Assembly (NCBI RefSeq): GCF_030253575.1
Contig: NC_080564.1
Span: 28,112,561-28,176,560, forward strand
Length of the DNA: 64,000 bases
Origin: Rhododendron vialii
Taxonomy: Eukaryota > Streptophyta > Magnoliopsida > Ericales > Ericaceae
Direction: 5' to 3'
Part shown: positions 45,920 to 56,645 of the stretch, in pieces
How the letters are laid out: every line of letters starts with the position of its first letter
Position numbering within the stretch: the first letter of the stretch is position 1
The notes under the pieces: model-generated
Seen by the model: the letters and a program-made list of their open reading frames with translations, nothing else
What the model was told of the DNA's origin: nothing
Database searches by the model: none
Made by a program: the position numbers and the translations under genes

Positions 45920-47320
45920 TTCGGCTATGGATTTTGGAGTAGTGAGGAGAAAATTACTGCAAATTTTTCCAAGTGTTTTTGGCAAGAAGAGAGAGATACT
46001 ATACCGGTAATAGTGAAATGGGAAAGAGGTTTGGTGTTGTCAATTATTACATGTCAAAATATTCAACTTAATGGTTCCTTTCTGCTGTTGAAATTGCTTT
46101 AAGCAAAGTGATTAGCGGATGTGGTGGAAGAATGTGAAAATGGTTCCTCTCTTTTTCTCTTTGGACAGGTAAAAGATGATGCCTTGCTTTGAGAATTTTT
46201 TTGACTGTTGTGGGAGTGAGGAAAATTGAGAAGAACAATGATGGATAGCTATGGATACATCTAGTGGTACAGACAGAATCATATTCCATTGCCTGCTAAC
46301 TTGCCTTTAATGAGGTTAAAGTTCAAGATAACTCTTGGCATGAATACGTATATTAAGTAGTTTTTTTTATTGAAAAAAGAAATTACTATCCAAATTTACA
46401 ATTGTTAGTATGGGAAAAAACTATTGCATCTTTTGTTTTTCATAGACTCCCAAGTTGGGATTAGCGGTAGTAGTTTTACATTAACATCATGAATATAAGA
46501 TATCCTGGTTAGTCGATCGGTAAGTTGATCTGTAATAAGTGTCTCATGAAGTATATGACGAATTCCATGAAGTGCTTGATCCCCTCGGCCCTACCATAGG
46601 CGTACTTGCCATGCGTGAGACAAAGGCACCACATGTATATGAGAAAATGTTTGGTGTAAAAATCTCAGATACCCTCATCACCCGGAAAAAAATCTATATA
46701 TAAAAAGGAAAGGAAAACCATATATATGCAGGATGGAATTGGAGCTCCTCAGTGCAAGTTATCAATTGGTGGACCGCTCAACTCTCCTCAATTCACCATC
46801 TCGTAGCTATCAATATTTTCGACCTTTTGCATGGGATTCGCAAGGGAGAAGTGATCAGAGTCGAGAACGTTTCCCCATACACTGACCAATCTGGTTGATC
46901 GCGTTGCACCGAAGGCGAAACTTTGTTTTTTTTCTTCTCTCTCTTTTAGATGAACTTCAATTCTTGAATGTAAATTCTTGTTGGGGCTACTGTTTGTCTA
47001 TTTAAAGCCAAACCACACTATTTCCAGCTTTTTCTTCCATAAAGATAGTTGAAAAAGAGTGACTTCGCAGCACATGGTTTCCATATTGATTCAAGATGAT
47101 CAGTCCCCATGCTTCATCCCCCAATGTAGGGCTGTGAGAAGCAGTGTTGTAACTCAGCTTGCAACATTTCCTGCTTAAACAGAAAACACTGCTGTGGGAC
47201 TCATCCACTGATTGTAGAGAAACTATGCCCAACTGTTGCATGCCATGGTTTGTCGTTTGCTACTGTGGCCTTAAAGTGGGTAGTCTTGAGAATATTGATG
47301 TGGGTATTTCAATCTTTGTT
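45920..47320. other. upstream region of the UBX gene and spacer
   Basis: This should contain the UBX gene promoter. No definite core promoter motif or further gene is recognised. Confidence 0.4.
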
Positions 47321-47700
47321 GCTTGGTAAAAGGGGGACCCGGGGACCTGTAGTGCAGGGGTGCACTACAAGCCAAGGGTTGTAATGGGTGACCGTAAGAA
47401 CTTCAGACTCGCGGCGAATTTTGAAACGGACCAAAATATGTGCAAACAGGCAAAGAAGTGGCCGAGCAAGAGTAGCAAAGCAAACGAATTGATCATAACC
47501 ATTGATCATGCTTGGTAAAAGGGGGATAAGGGACCCTGCAGTGCACCCCTGCACTACAGGGTTGTAATGGGTGACCATAAGAACTTTAGACTTGCGGCAA
47601 ATTTTGAAACGGATCAAAATATATGCAAGCAGGTAAAGAAGTGGCTGATCGAGCAGAGTAGCAAAGCAAACGAGTTGAATATAACCATTTGATCAACGAG
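47321..47700. repeat. ~189-bp tandem duplication
   Basis: Units begin gcttggtaaaagggg at 47321 and 47510 and share gggttgtaatgggtgacc, ttgcggc/tcgcggc and gagtagcaaagcaaacga. Divergence is several percent, so the duplication is not recent. Noncoding. Confidence 0.88.
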
Positions 47701-47997
47701 GACCTAGGTGTTTTCTTCGCCCTCCTTAAATGGGGTGAACTATGCCCTCACCCTAATTGGTGAAGAAAGTATAGATCCCACTAATAAAATCTACTGAAAA
47801 GCGTATTAATCTTGTGGGCTCCATACGTTTTGAACCAATGAAAGTGAAAGTGTCGGGGCCTATTTTTTTGATCCGCGTGTCGGGGCCTATTTGGATACCT
47901 CATTTTCAGCTTTTCCATTTCTACTTTTTGGGTTTTGGATGTTGGGCAACCCAAAGCCAAACCTCATTCCGACAAAATGACTTCTCAGATTTTGTAT
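47701..47997. other. spacer, nothing assigned
   Basis: Contains gtgtcggggcctattt twice close together (about 47850 and 47878). No other structure is seen. Confidence 0.4.
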
Positions 47998-48000
47998 TTA

Positions 48001-49048
48001 GAGGGCGTTTGGGAGGTTGATTATTGCATTTTCAACTTCTCCTTTTTTCATTTTAGTTGTTTGGCTGTCTCCTTTTAAAACTCATTAACAGAGAACACAT
48101 TCTTCAATTTTTGGTTTTTTTCATTTTAGTTGTTTGGCTGTCTCCTTTTAAAACTCATTAACAGAGAACACATTCTTCAATTTTTGGTTTAGAGAATAAA
48201 AGTCAAAAAGAGGCCAAGAGGTCCTTTTTGCATTATGCTATTTTCCCATTTTATGGTTAATTACCAAAATACCCTAACACTACTCCTGTATTTTCTAGTT
48301 TTAACCTCACATCTTAGCCACTCCTCACATCTGTGTGCCTCTACCGACACCAAAGAGAGAGCAATACAGAGAGAGAGAGAGAGGAGAAGAGGAGAAGCAG
48401 AAGGATCACCACACATCTCGTTGCCGGAAAACATTTGTGTGTCGCCGGACTTGATCTACACCACGACACCGTTCCACCCAGCATCGCCACCACTGATCGG
48501 CAATCAACCACCCCAAACATTGCCATCGAAAATCAGGATCCACCAAAATTATAGTGACCAAAACAACCAATTGCATGTCGATGAGGACTCAAACTCTTGC
48601 TGTACCCTCTCACTAGGATTCTCTAAAGACTAATGACCCAGTTTTATGAATTGGGGGTTTCCGATTTTTGACAAATTGATCTTTCTTAAACTGGATTTTC
48701 TTATGGAGTGGCTTTTGGATTCCAGATGTAGAAGATTTTTACCACTTATCTCAAATAGGCAGGATAGCATTAGAGATGGAAAATGTTTGAGAGAGGAAAA
48801 CAGAGAGTGGAGGGGTACGGCAGTGCTAAAGGAAAGACAGATAACAAAGGACAACGTGGTAAAAAATCAACCAATAATTCATTTTCAATATTCATTTACC
48901 AAACACTGATACAATTTCAAAATACATTCTGCACATATCTCCCAAACACTTCTACTTTACTCAAAATACATTTCGATCATAATCCAAAAAACCAAAAAAC
49001 TAAAAAGCTGAAAATGAAAAGTCAAAAAGTAGACTCCCAAACACCCCC
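48001..49048. mobile_element. Tourist-like (PIF/Harbinger) element, 1.05 kb
   Basis: Termini GAGGGCGTTTGGGAG and, in complement, GGGGGTGTTTGGGAG (13 of 15 identical) are flanked by TTA on both sides (47998-48000, 49049-49051). The inner arms are A/T-rich and partly complementary. The interior has a 73-bp tandem duplication (48045-48190) and a more GC-rich patch at 48340-48560 with a GA tract, perhaps captured host DNA. No transposase is recognised. Confidence 0.7.
48045..48190. repeat. exact 73-bp tandem duplication
   Basis: The unit starting ttttcattttagttgtttgg at 48045 is repeated from 48118 with no visible change. It lies inside the Tourist-like element. Confidence 0.95.
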
Positions 49049-49051
49049 TTA

Positions 49052-49751
49052 GAGGCTGAAATGAAAAAAGAGGCCAAGAGTTTTTCAACTTCTCATTTTT
49101 CAATTAAACTTGGGTGCAAGGGAAAAAGACATAACTGCCACTACCTTTCTCAAAAAAATTACTGCATTCTTAACATTGTACTAGCGGTTTACCATAGATG
49201 GCCCGACTCTCATCTGACCTCTGTTTGTAGTTTTAATCATTTCCGTTGCACAGAAAAACAATTGTCTCAACCCAAGTACCAAATAGTAGAAAAGATGTCT
49301 ACATAAAAAACAAAAAAAAAATGAAAGAAATGAATGAAGTGTCGATTTGCGTGACTTACAGTGAATATTTTGGTGGGTTAGCAAAAAAAAAAAAAAAAGA
49401 TGTGGGTTTCGCAGGTAAAAATAACGTCCTTGTTATTTAATAAAAAATAAAAATATTGTTGGAGGCTTTCAATTACGGAGTATCAAACATAAAGTAAAAA
49501 CAAAAAGGATTTTCAAACCAAAAAATATGATCGTTATTCTAAAAAATAAATAATCAGGGGCAACATAGTAAAAAATCAACTCATAATTCATTTTCATCAC
49601 ATATTTTTCAAACACTATTCATGTTGTAAAATATATTTTACACATATTATTCAAACACTCTACCAAATTCAAAAACTCATTCTAATCATAATTCAAAAAG
49701 CTAAAAAATAAAAAATGAAAAGCTAAAAAGTAGACTTTCAAACATCTCACT
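49052..49751. mobile_element. second, diverged copy related to the Tourist-like element
   Basis: It shares tgaaaaaagaggccaagag with the left part of the neighbouring element. It also shares aaaaaatcaac.cataattca, aaaaagctaaaaa and gtagactttcaaacat with its right part. The left terminus is not intact and no target duplication was found. Confidence 0.5.
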
Positions 49752-51250
49752 GAATCTCTCTTGTGAGAGTGAACAAAATCGGATTTGGTGGCACATTGGC
49801 GATCTCTAGTCCTCCCAATCCAAAATCCTTCGTTGTATTCCATTATTACCTCTAAATAGTTTCAAATGATGAAGGCTCCCTTTTCCCTGTTAGCTTTTTG
49901 GTAATTGTGCCGGAAATGCTGGGATTGAGCCAGGGGATTAGCCAAGTAGCTATAAGAAAACCATAATTACTCCTCCATGAAGTCGGTCACCAGTTTCATT
50001 CCCACGAATGTCAAACATTTCAAATTTTAAAGTCACTGAGAGTTATGTCGGGTCGTTATCTTCAGAGCTTCGGAATTAGTTGAGATGTATACAAGTTGGC
50101 CCTGACATCTGTTTATAAAAAATAAAAGGATTGAGCCACCTAATTACTTCAATTCATCTTGAATTCCCTTATAATTGGATGAAAACCTTATGTAAAGGAA
50201 TTTATCTTCATCTTCTCTCAACTTTAACATCTTGATGATTCAAAAAACCCTCCCTATATTGTTATAGGGACCTAATAGGTTTTTGAGCATAAGTAGAAAA
50301 TATATTGAAAAGGCTAAACTTAACGACGTACGTTTAGAGAGCCTTTGGTCAACATCACACCGGTTTAACTCCAATAGTATTTGTATATTCATTACAGTTT
50401 TTGGTCTTGGTTTGAGGGTACAATCTCCCTTTGAAGTCTGAACGATACGAAAAGCTGCATCAACAATTAGTATTCAAGAATTTTAAGTTGGAAATCAACC
50501 TCTTTAATTTGGGATAAAAGGCCTTATCTCTTTTCCTGTTCTTTTTTTATTTTTTTTCCCCAGAAAAACGAAAGATTTCTTACTGATGGAACTGTGGAGT
50601 GGATGGACATTGCAGGCTAGTTAGATATATATATTTTTTTGGTCAGCCGGAAGTTTCATTCCTCAACATTTTTTGTTTACCTACTGTATGAGAATTAAGA
50701 AATTATCCTCTTCAGGTAAAAAAAAAGAATTAAGAAATGTATCAAAAGGAGTGAAATCTCACTAAGTTGTTTTTTACTCTAATTGATTCTAATATTCCAA
50801 GCCTGCATTCATAACCCTATCACTAGATAATCATAGCCTTATCTTCCCTATGCATGCAATCCAATGGAGAATGAATTAATGAACAATAATTTTAACCTCT
50901 GGCAAATTGAAAACACATAAAGCATGTACGTACACCGGTTCTTAGCAAAAAATGCTAGAGAATAGTGCACATTTTTTAGTTTAGCTAATCACGTCTCATT
51001 CACTACTACAATAACATTATTTGTTTTACTTTTACCTATTTTCTATAAAAATACTATTTTTTCCATTCCATTCCATTTCCCTCTTCTTCTTTTTTTCATC
51101 CCAGACTTGAGCTTTACCTAGAGAGGAAAGAGAAACAATACTTATTTATTCTCTACCTAAGTAATGTATTTTTTGAAGCAAAGGTAGTTCACCTTTGTGT
51201 TTTGCTATTCTGGTGCAGCCAATTTTTGTGGCTTCCATTTTGTATTTTTA
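49752..51250. other. spacer with one Au-like SINE
   Basis: A SINE-like copy lies at about 49910-50130 (described separately). The remainder is AT-rich with no gene. Confidence 0.5.
49910..50130 (+). mobile_element. Au-like SINE copy
   Basis: The family tail ggaattagttgagatgtata, then caagttggccctgaca and an A-rich end (aaaaaataaaag), lies at about 50070-50128. A B-box-like region (accagtttcattcccacg) is upstream at about 49989. Ends are approximate. Confidence 0.5.
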
Positions 51251-51253
51251 TCA

Positions 51254-51386
51254 AGGTAAATGATATTGGCATTCCAAAAATTGATGTGGACACTCTAAAA
51301 TCAGTGTAATTTCAAAGCTACTTTTCTTTATTTTTTAGAGTGCCACCATTAATTTTTGCAGTGCCAATATCATTTTCCTTTTACCA
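51254..51386. mobile_element. short palindromic MITE
   Basis: The arm ggtaaatgatattggcattc pairs with the inverse of agtgccaatatcattttcc, and cactctaaaa pairs with ttttagagtg. Length is about 130 bp. No unambiguous target duplication. Confidence 0.65.
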
Positions 51387-51817
51387 AATATATACCATAT
51401 AACTATGCTGCTGTGCTGTACACGTAATAAGACGCTCATTTTACATCTCACTATATACAGTATCAGACTAGAAGCTAGCACAGAATATGCACCAGCAAGA
51501 TTCTTTGCTAAATAAATTATAAATTGCTGTCCAACCCACAAAAATTGTTGGGAAAGCAGTCATTTCAAATTCAGATTAGTCATGATTCTGCGTACATTAT
51601 CCCAGTTCACCATTTTCAATTCCTTTTTTTGTTTTTTGCTTTTTTAAAAGTGAAATCTTGGTTTTTGGATGCTGTCTGCTTAAAAAGCAAGCACATTTGG
51701 CAGCTTTTGAAGCAATATCAGAAGTCTCAAATTCAATACAATTATTCCCCATGCTCTCACCAAACTGCCTCCCCATTATGCAATAATAATACCAGTCATT
51801 CTACTACCATATCCAAC

Positions 51818-51937
51818 TAAACACCCAATCACATATCCACACTCACAATAGAAGTAGAGCCCGCACACACTACACACCAAATGTGTGTGGAACCCACCCT
51901 TAATGAGAGTGTGGATGTGTATTTGGGTGTGATGTTA
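51818..51937. mobile_element. second short palindromic MITE
   Basis: The arm aacacccaatcacatatcca pairs imperfectly with the inverse of gtggatgtgtatttgggtgt, and the centre (cacacaccaaatgtgtgtgg) is itself near-palindromic. Noncoding, 120 bp. Confidence 0.6.
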
Positions 51938-52115
51938 GAGTTATTGTAATAATACTATGGGTGAGAGTTGGCATGGTGGTCAACGTGAGATTTAGGTGTT
52001 CGTTTTATTCTAAAATTTTATACTCGAAATTTCACAGATGCTATCACTTTATTTGGGGTTAGTTCATACGGAATTTTATTCCGGCTTTAATTGTGCTCCC
52101 TTGCAAATAGACGGT

Positions 52116-52495
52116 TGTTAGGATTGAAACGCACACGTACACGATTCACGAGTATAAAATAGTAAAGAAATCAACACAGCAATATACGTGATTTTCCAAA
52201 ACCGCATATGTCCACGGGAGCGAGAGAACAGTCTTTTATTGATGATCGAAGTACTAGGGTTTTGCAATAGAGCATATTTATGCCTCCTTTATTCCTGCCC
52301 TAATAACACCGTATCATATCTGGGGGAGTAGCACCCCCAAATTACGGAACGTCTGGGCCTTCGGCCCAGTCTAGTTCGGATCCATGATGGGTTCCGTTCC
52401 GCTTCGTTGCGCTTCGCTCCACTCTACTACACTCGCAACTGGCTCTTATGTAAAACTTCTTGGTACCTCTCACATATGAACCACAAGTTCCAACA
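52116..52495 (-). mobile_element. Copia-type LTR, minus orientation
   Basis: On the minus strand it begins TGTTGGAACTTGTGG and ends TTTCAATCCTAACA (TG...CA ends). It carries a polyadenylation-type motif (ATCAATAAAAGACTG) in the expected downstream third. Length 380 bp. No matching 5-bp target duplication and no internal domain are seen, so it is a relic whose flanks have been altered, or my ends are off by a few bases. Confidence 0.55.
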
Positions 52496-54171
52496 ATGGA
52501 ATTGAGCCTCAAAATTAATCAAGTTACGCGCAAGCTAATCTAGACACCTGATCTATATGAAAAAGTACTATGTGTGTCACCAACACTAGTTTTGAGGAGA
52601 TGTGGTTCATTCCTAATGTTCTGAGCTTAATCCAAAACTAATACTACTATAAAATTCGTTTGTTCTCAGTTGTGGGGGGTGGGGAATCTATTCTCCCAAA
52701 CCAAAAACTTTACAAAAGGAGTATAGGGTTCTAGTGAGATATACAACACAACATTTATAATTCCATTTTGTGGGCCAATATTCCTCATGCAGCACTACCT
52801 TTTGCTTGCCTGCTAAGGTTTGGAAGTGGGTCTCTTTGTGAAAAGAAGAGAGAAATAAAGAAATATGGGGTAATGATATAACTAGCTAGAGAGAGGAGCC
52901 CTTTAGGAGGTGGGAAGCACTATTGGCATGCAGAACCCCTGAAAAGAGTAAAGCGTGCAAGGGCCCATGCTTTCTTGTTCTTTCAGAGTCTAGTGCCAAC
53001 CCACATGCCAAGGCAAATAATAATGGGCCAAAACTCTTCATCCCATTGAGTGCACTACAACAACTATATACATTCAGGTTGCACCCTGAGAGGTCACGAG
53101 ATCGAATCTTAAAGAATCGTTAAATTTGTTACTAACATTCAATTATTCGATTTGCTTTGAGGCTATTTTCATGGCTTAGGACCGGTAATTACATGTCATG
53201 ATGTCATCTGCATGGGTTAATTGACTATATGCAAGGAATTATAGTCAGGGTTATTTCTAGAAAACAAAAACATAGAACAAGAAGAGAGGATAGGGTACCT
53301 TGGAGCTTGACTTAGGCCTAATAGGCTCTCACCTAATCAAACAAAAAGAATGACTACAATTATATGGCTTAGTAGGCCAATAAATGGAAGTTCTCACTTA
53401 AAGAAACATAATAACAATAACAGGAAGCTGTTTGAGTTATCTTGATTATGTGACATATGATTAATGATTAAGCACTTTGTTGGGTTGAGCATGAGATCGC
53501 ACACCACTCAACATGACATTGGCAAAAAAGCCCCCAAGGGTACGCGGTTGGATTTTATTGGAAAGAAAGTTTGAACAATGTGTATGTGACAAAAGCCGAA
53601 GCCTGTGAGGGTAATGGACGCCGCTCGACTTGACCAAGCCATTGGATACACATATTAGTGAATGTCTAAAAACTTGTATAGTTATGCATGCAATTTTGTG
53701 AACCGGTGAAATGGAAAAAGGCCCGGCCCATAGGGTTGGATTAGCTCGGAAAGAAGTGTGAATAATGAGTATTGAGTATTGTCTGAAGTTCAGCTCTCAA
53801 CCATTGGAGATACACATTAGTGAACGTCTAAAATCCTTGTCTAGTAACGCAATTTTCTGAACCGGTGAAACGAAAAAGAAAAAAAGATGTTAGGCGAGAC
53901 GGACATAATCAGTGCAGTGGGTCATTTACTTGTATTAGCATGATGGTTAGTTGACCATTCTTGGGTAAATTAAAGATAATTATTGACTTCCATTGCTGAC
54001 TCATGAGTGGATTAGATTTAATTTGCTAATCTTGTACAGGTAAAAGCAAGGGTTTAAAGTGGGCTAGCTAAAACTAATTGTTTTACATCTCCCTAATGAG
54101 CCATTATTGTAGTTATTATATGCAAAAGATATTTCATGTAAAAGTCGATTTCATATAATTACTAGCCAAAA

Positions 54172-54223
<52 letters not shown>

Positions 54224-55794
54224 AAAGAAGGTCTAACGAATACAACTCGAAACAAAAATGTCAGAGGGTACAATAGCCAATCGCCAGCTCTGCAAGACTT
54301 GGCACATCTCCCCCCAAGATTTTTGTTCGTACTAAACTTTGTGCTTTATTTTGATCACGCTCTGTATTTTTCATTTGTGTCCTTCTCCAATTGAGGACTG
54401 GTTGTTGGATGTGTACTAGGATCGTGTGTCCTTGTATTGTTAGACGTTTTTGGTTGTTTTATGTTCTTGTTTCAGGCTTTAGCCTGTTACTAGTTTGTAT
54501 ATTTTGTGTTCTCAGGGGTATGCACCGGTGGGCTTGTGCAAGTGGATTCATATGCATCGAACAGCTCAATACACGTGGATTCATATGCATTGAACGGTTG
54601 GACGCAGTGGTGTTCTAGAAATTCTAATCCTAGCAATGCTCAAAAGTTCAAATTTCTCGTTATAGCAGAAGAGTCACAAAACGGGTAGTGATTTTTACGC
54701 TCGTTTTCTTTATAATTGCACTGCTTTTTGTTCTTTTGCCTTTGAAGTGACAACAGTTCCTCTGATGCCTGTACATGGCAAAAAATGGAATTTCAGCCAA
54801 GTAGTAAGAGACAAATGATGCATTTGTTCATCGACGAAACAAACATGAACCTTACAACATTTGGTACAAATGTACAATATTCCAAGCTTAGTTTTAGTTT
54901 GGTCTAGCCTGTAATCATAAGAACCATCAATCAGGTGATATTAAATAGTCAAAAAAATCAACTTGAATAATCAAAAAAGTTGGTATAAGATTTCATCATA
55001 TATGATTGATCACTATAATTAAGGCGGTTTATCAGATATATATGGTCCACCAGACATTCATCTCTCCGGCCCGAATCATCATTACATGAAGTGCGAGTTA
55101 ACAAGACACTGCAAATTTTCAATATGCATGTCAAATATAGGAGTAAACATGGAAGTAAGATCTATGCTGCAATAACCAAAAGATGCTATGCACAATAAGT
55201 TGCTGAACAGTTTCTGGTGCATTGGGAGTGCCAAAGATCAAACCGGGGCCGGGGTAAAATTGTCATTTTGCTTGGACGGGTTTAATGGCCCAATAAGTAC
55301 GTAAGACAATGTGGATTTTTTTAATTACAAGTATGTCTCAGGGCTTCGTCCTAACTAATCTCTCGTGAACATGTCTCATGTACTAGTTAATTACCAAACC
55401 GAAGTCCAACTGGAATAGCAATCTCAAGAGAGAGCATGAGAATTAACCATCGATTCACTTGTTAAGATTCAATCTAATTCTGGCCGCTATATATTGATCC
55501 ACTTATTAAAATTTGTACTAAATATATTCTGGTCTCTGGGCTAGTCTCTATACCTGTTATGTTATACTATAACACAGTGAATGTCAAAGGCAAAAAAAAA
55601 AAAAAAAGCCAAGGGATGTTAAGTGGGAGTACTTTTCCATCATTTCCTAGTGTTCCTACCTACCAAAAAATACTTGTTAATTACTGTACTGTATTTGAAA
55701 CTTACTCAAAAACTTCCTAGTTGAAAATATAAAACCTGTGGAAAAGTTCAGACATGAGGCATCCAAGTTTGGAATTTGAGAATGAATTGAAGTA
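52496..55794. other. spacer, no gene recognised
   Basis: At 52505-52565 a further SINE-tail-like segment occurs (attaatcaagttacgcgcaa). A (TG)n(TA)n microsatellite lies at about 54170-54221. Plus-strand open stretches near 54391-54688 show no conserved motif. Confidence 0.5.
54170..54221. repeat. (TG)n(TA)n microsatellite
   Basis: A GT tract passes directly into a TA tract, about 52 bases in all. Confidence 0.95.
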
Positions 55795-56067
55795 CTCCCT
55801 CCGTCGTGTCTAATTTCGTAACTCCAATTTATTAACAATACATCATTATTACATATTTCATATCAATTTTTATCTTTACTTTCGATAACTACCCTCTCTC
55901 TAGAGACATTATTATTATATTTTTTCCCGTTAACTTTTCAAAGATGAATCTACTTTTAGGCGCAAAATGAAAAAAATACCTATTTTTTTCACTAATTTTA
56001 CAAAATGAACACTTATTAAGAGACAGTCCAAAATGAAATACTAAACTCTAATAAAGAGACAGGAGAG
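55795..56067. mobile_element. Stowaway-like (Tc1/mariner) MITE
   Basis: It begins CTCCCTCCGTCGTGTC and ends with the inverse-type GAGACAGGAGAG. TA lies on both sides (55793-55794 and 56068-56069). The CTCCCTCCGT start is the hallmark of plant Stowaway elements. Length 273 bp. Confidence 0.75.
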
Positions 56068-56448
56068 TATTTTTTTTTTTTTCTTTAGCTGATATTAGCA
56101 CCCAATTTCCCAACTGACCCTATTAAAAGACCTCTCAATGTTTCAGTCTTTATTAGTTTCTGCACCAATGGCTTCAAACCTCTGTTTCTTTCTAGAGCTT
56201 TTTAAAACATGAACAAATAAACTCCTTTGACCACAAACTCTCATATGTACACCTTTCAAAAGAAACCCGGCCCCACTTAATGATGATTTATTTTATAAGA
56301 CAAAAATGATATGATACATGAAACCGGCCCGATAAAAATATTCATGAAAAAAAATGAATGAAATCCGGGACATAAAAGTGTTCATGAAAAATAACGAACG
56401 GTTCATATTCATGTTCCCTATGTCAGAACACCGAACCATCAGCCATCA

Positions 56449-56491
<43 letters not shown>

Positions 56492-56645
56492 TTTGTATTT
56501 CTATAGAGATATTTAGAGAGATGCTTTCTATATTTCAATGGAATAAAATCCAGGAATAAACCTCCCTCTCTTGTTGTTGAAACTCAGTAGAGGACAACTC
56601 CAATGCATCCAAACACAAACCGTACAGAAAAAACAATCCTCAAAC
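56068..56645 (+). promoter_or_regulatory. promoter and leader of the neprosin-domain gene
   Basis: A GA tract at 56455-56486 lies about 160-190 bases before the ATG, a common setting in plant leaders. AT-rich ttctatagagatatttag follows but a TATA box cannot be assigned with confidence. The Stowaway-like MITE ends about 580 bases before the start codon. Confidence 0.4.
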
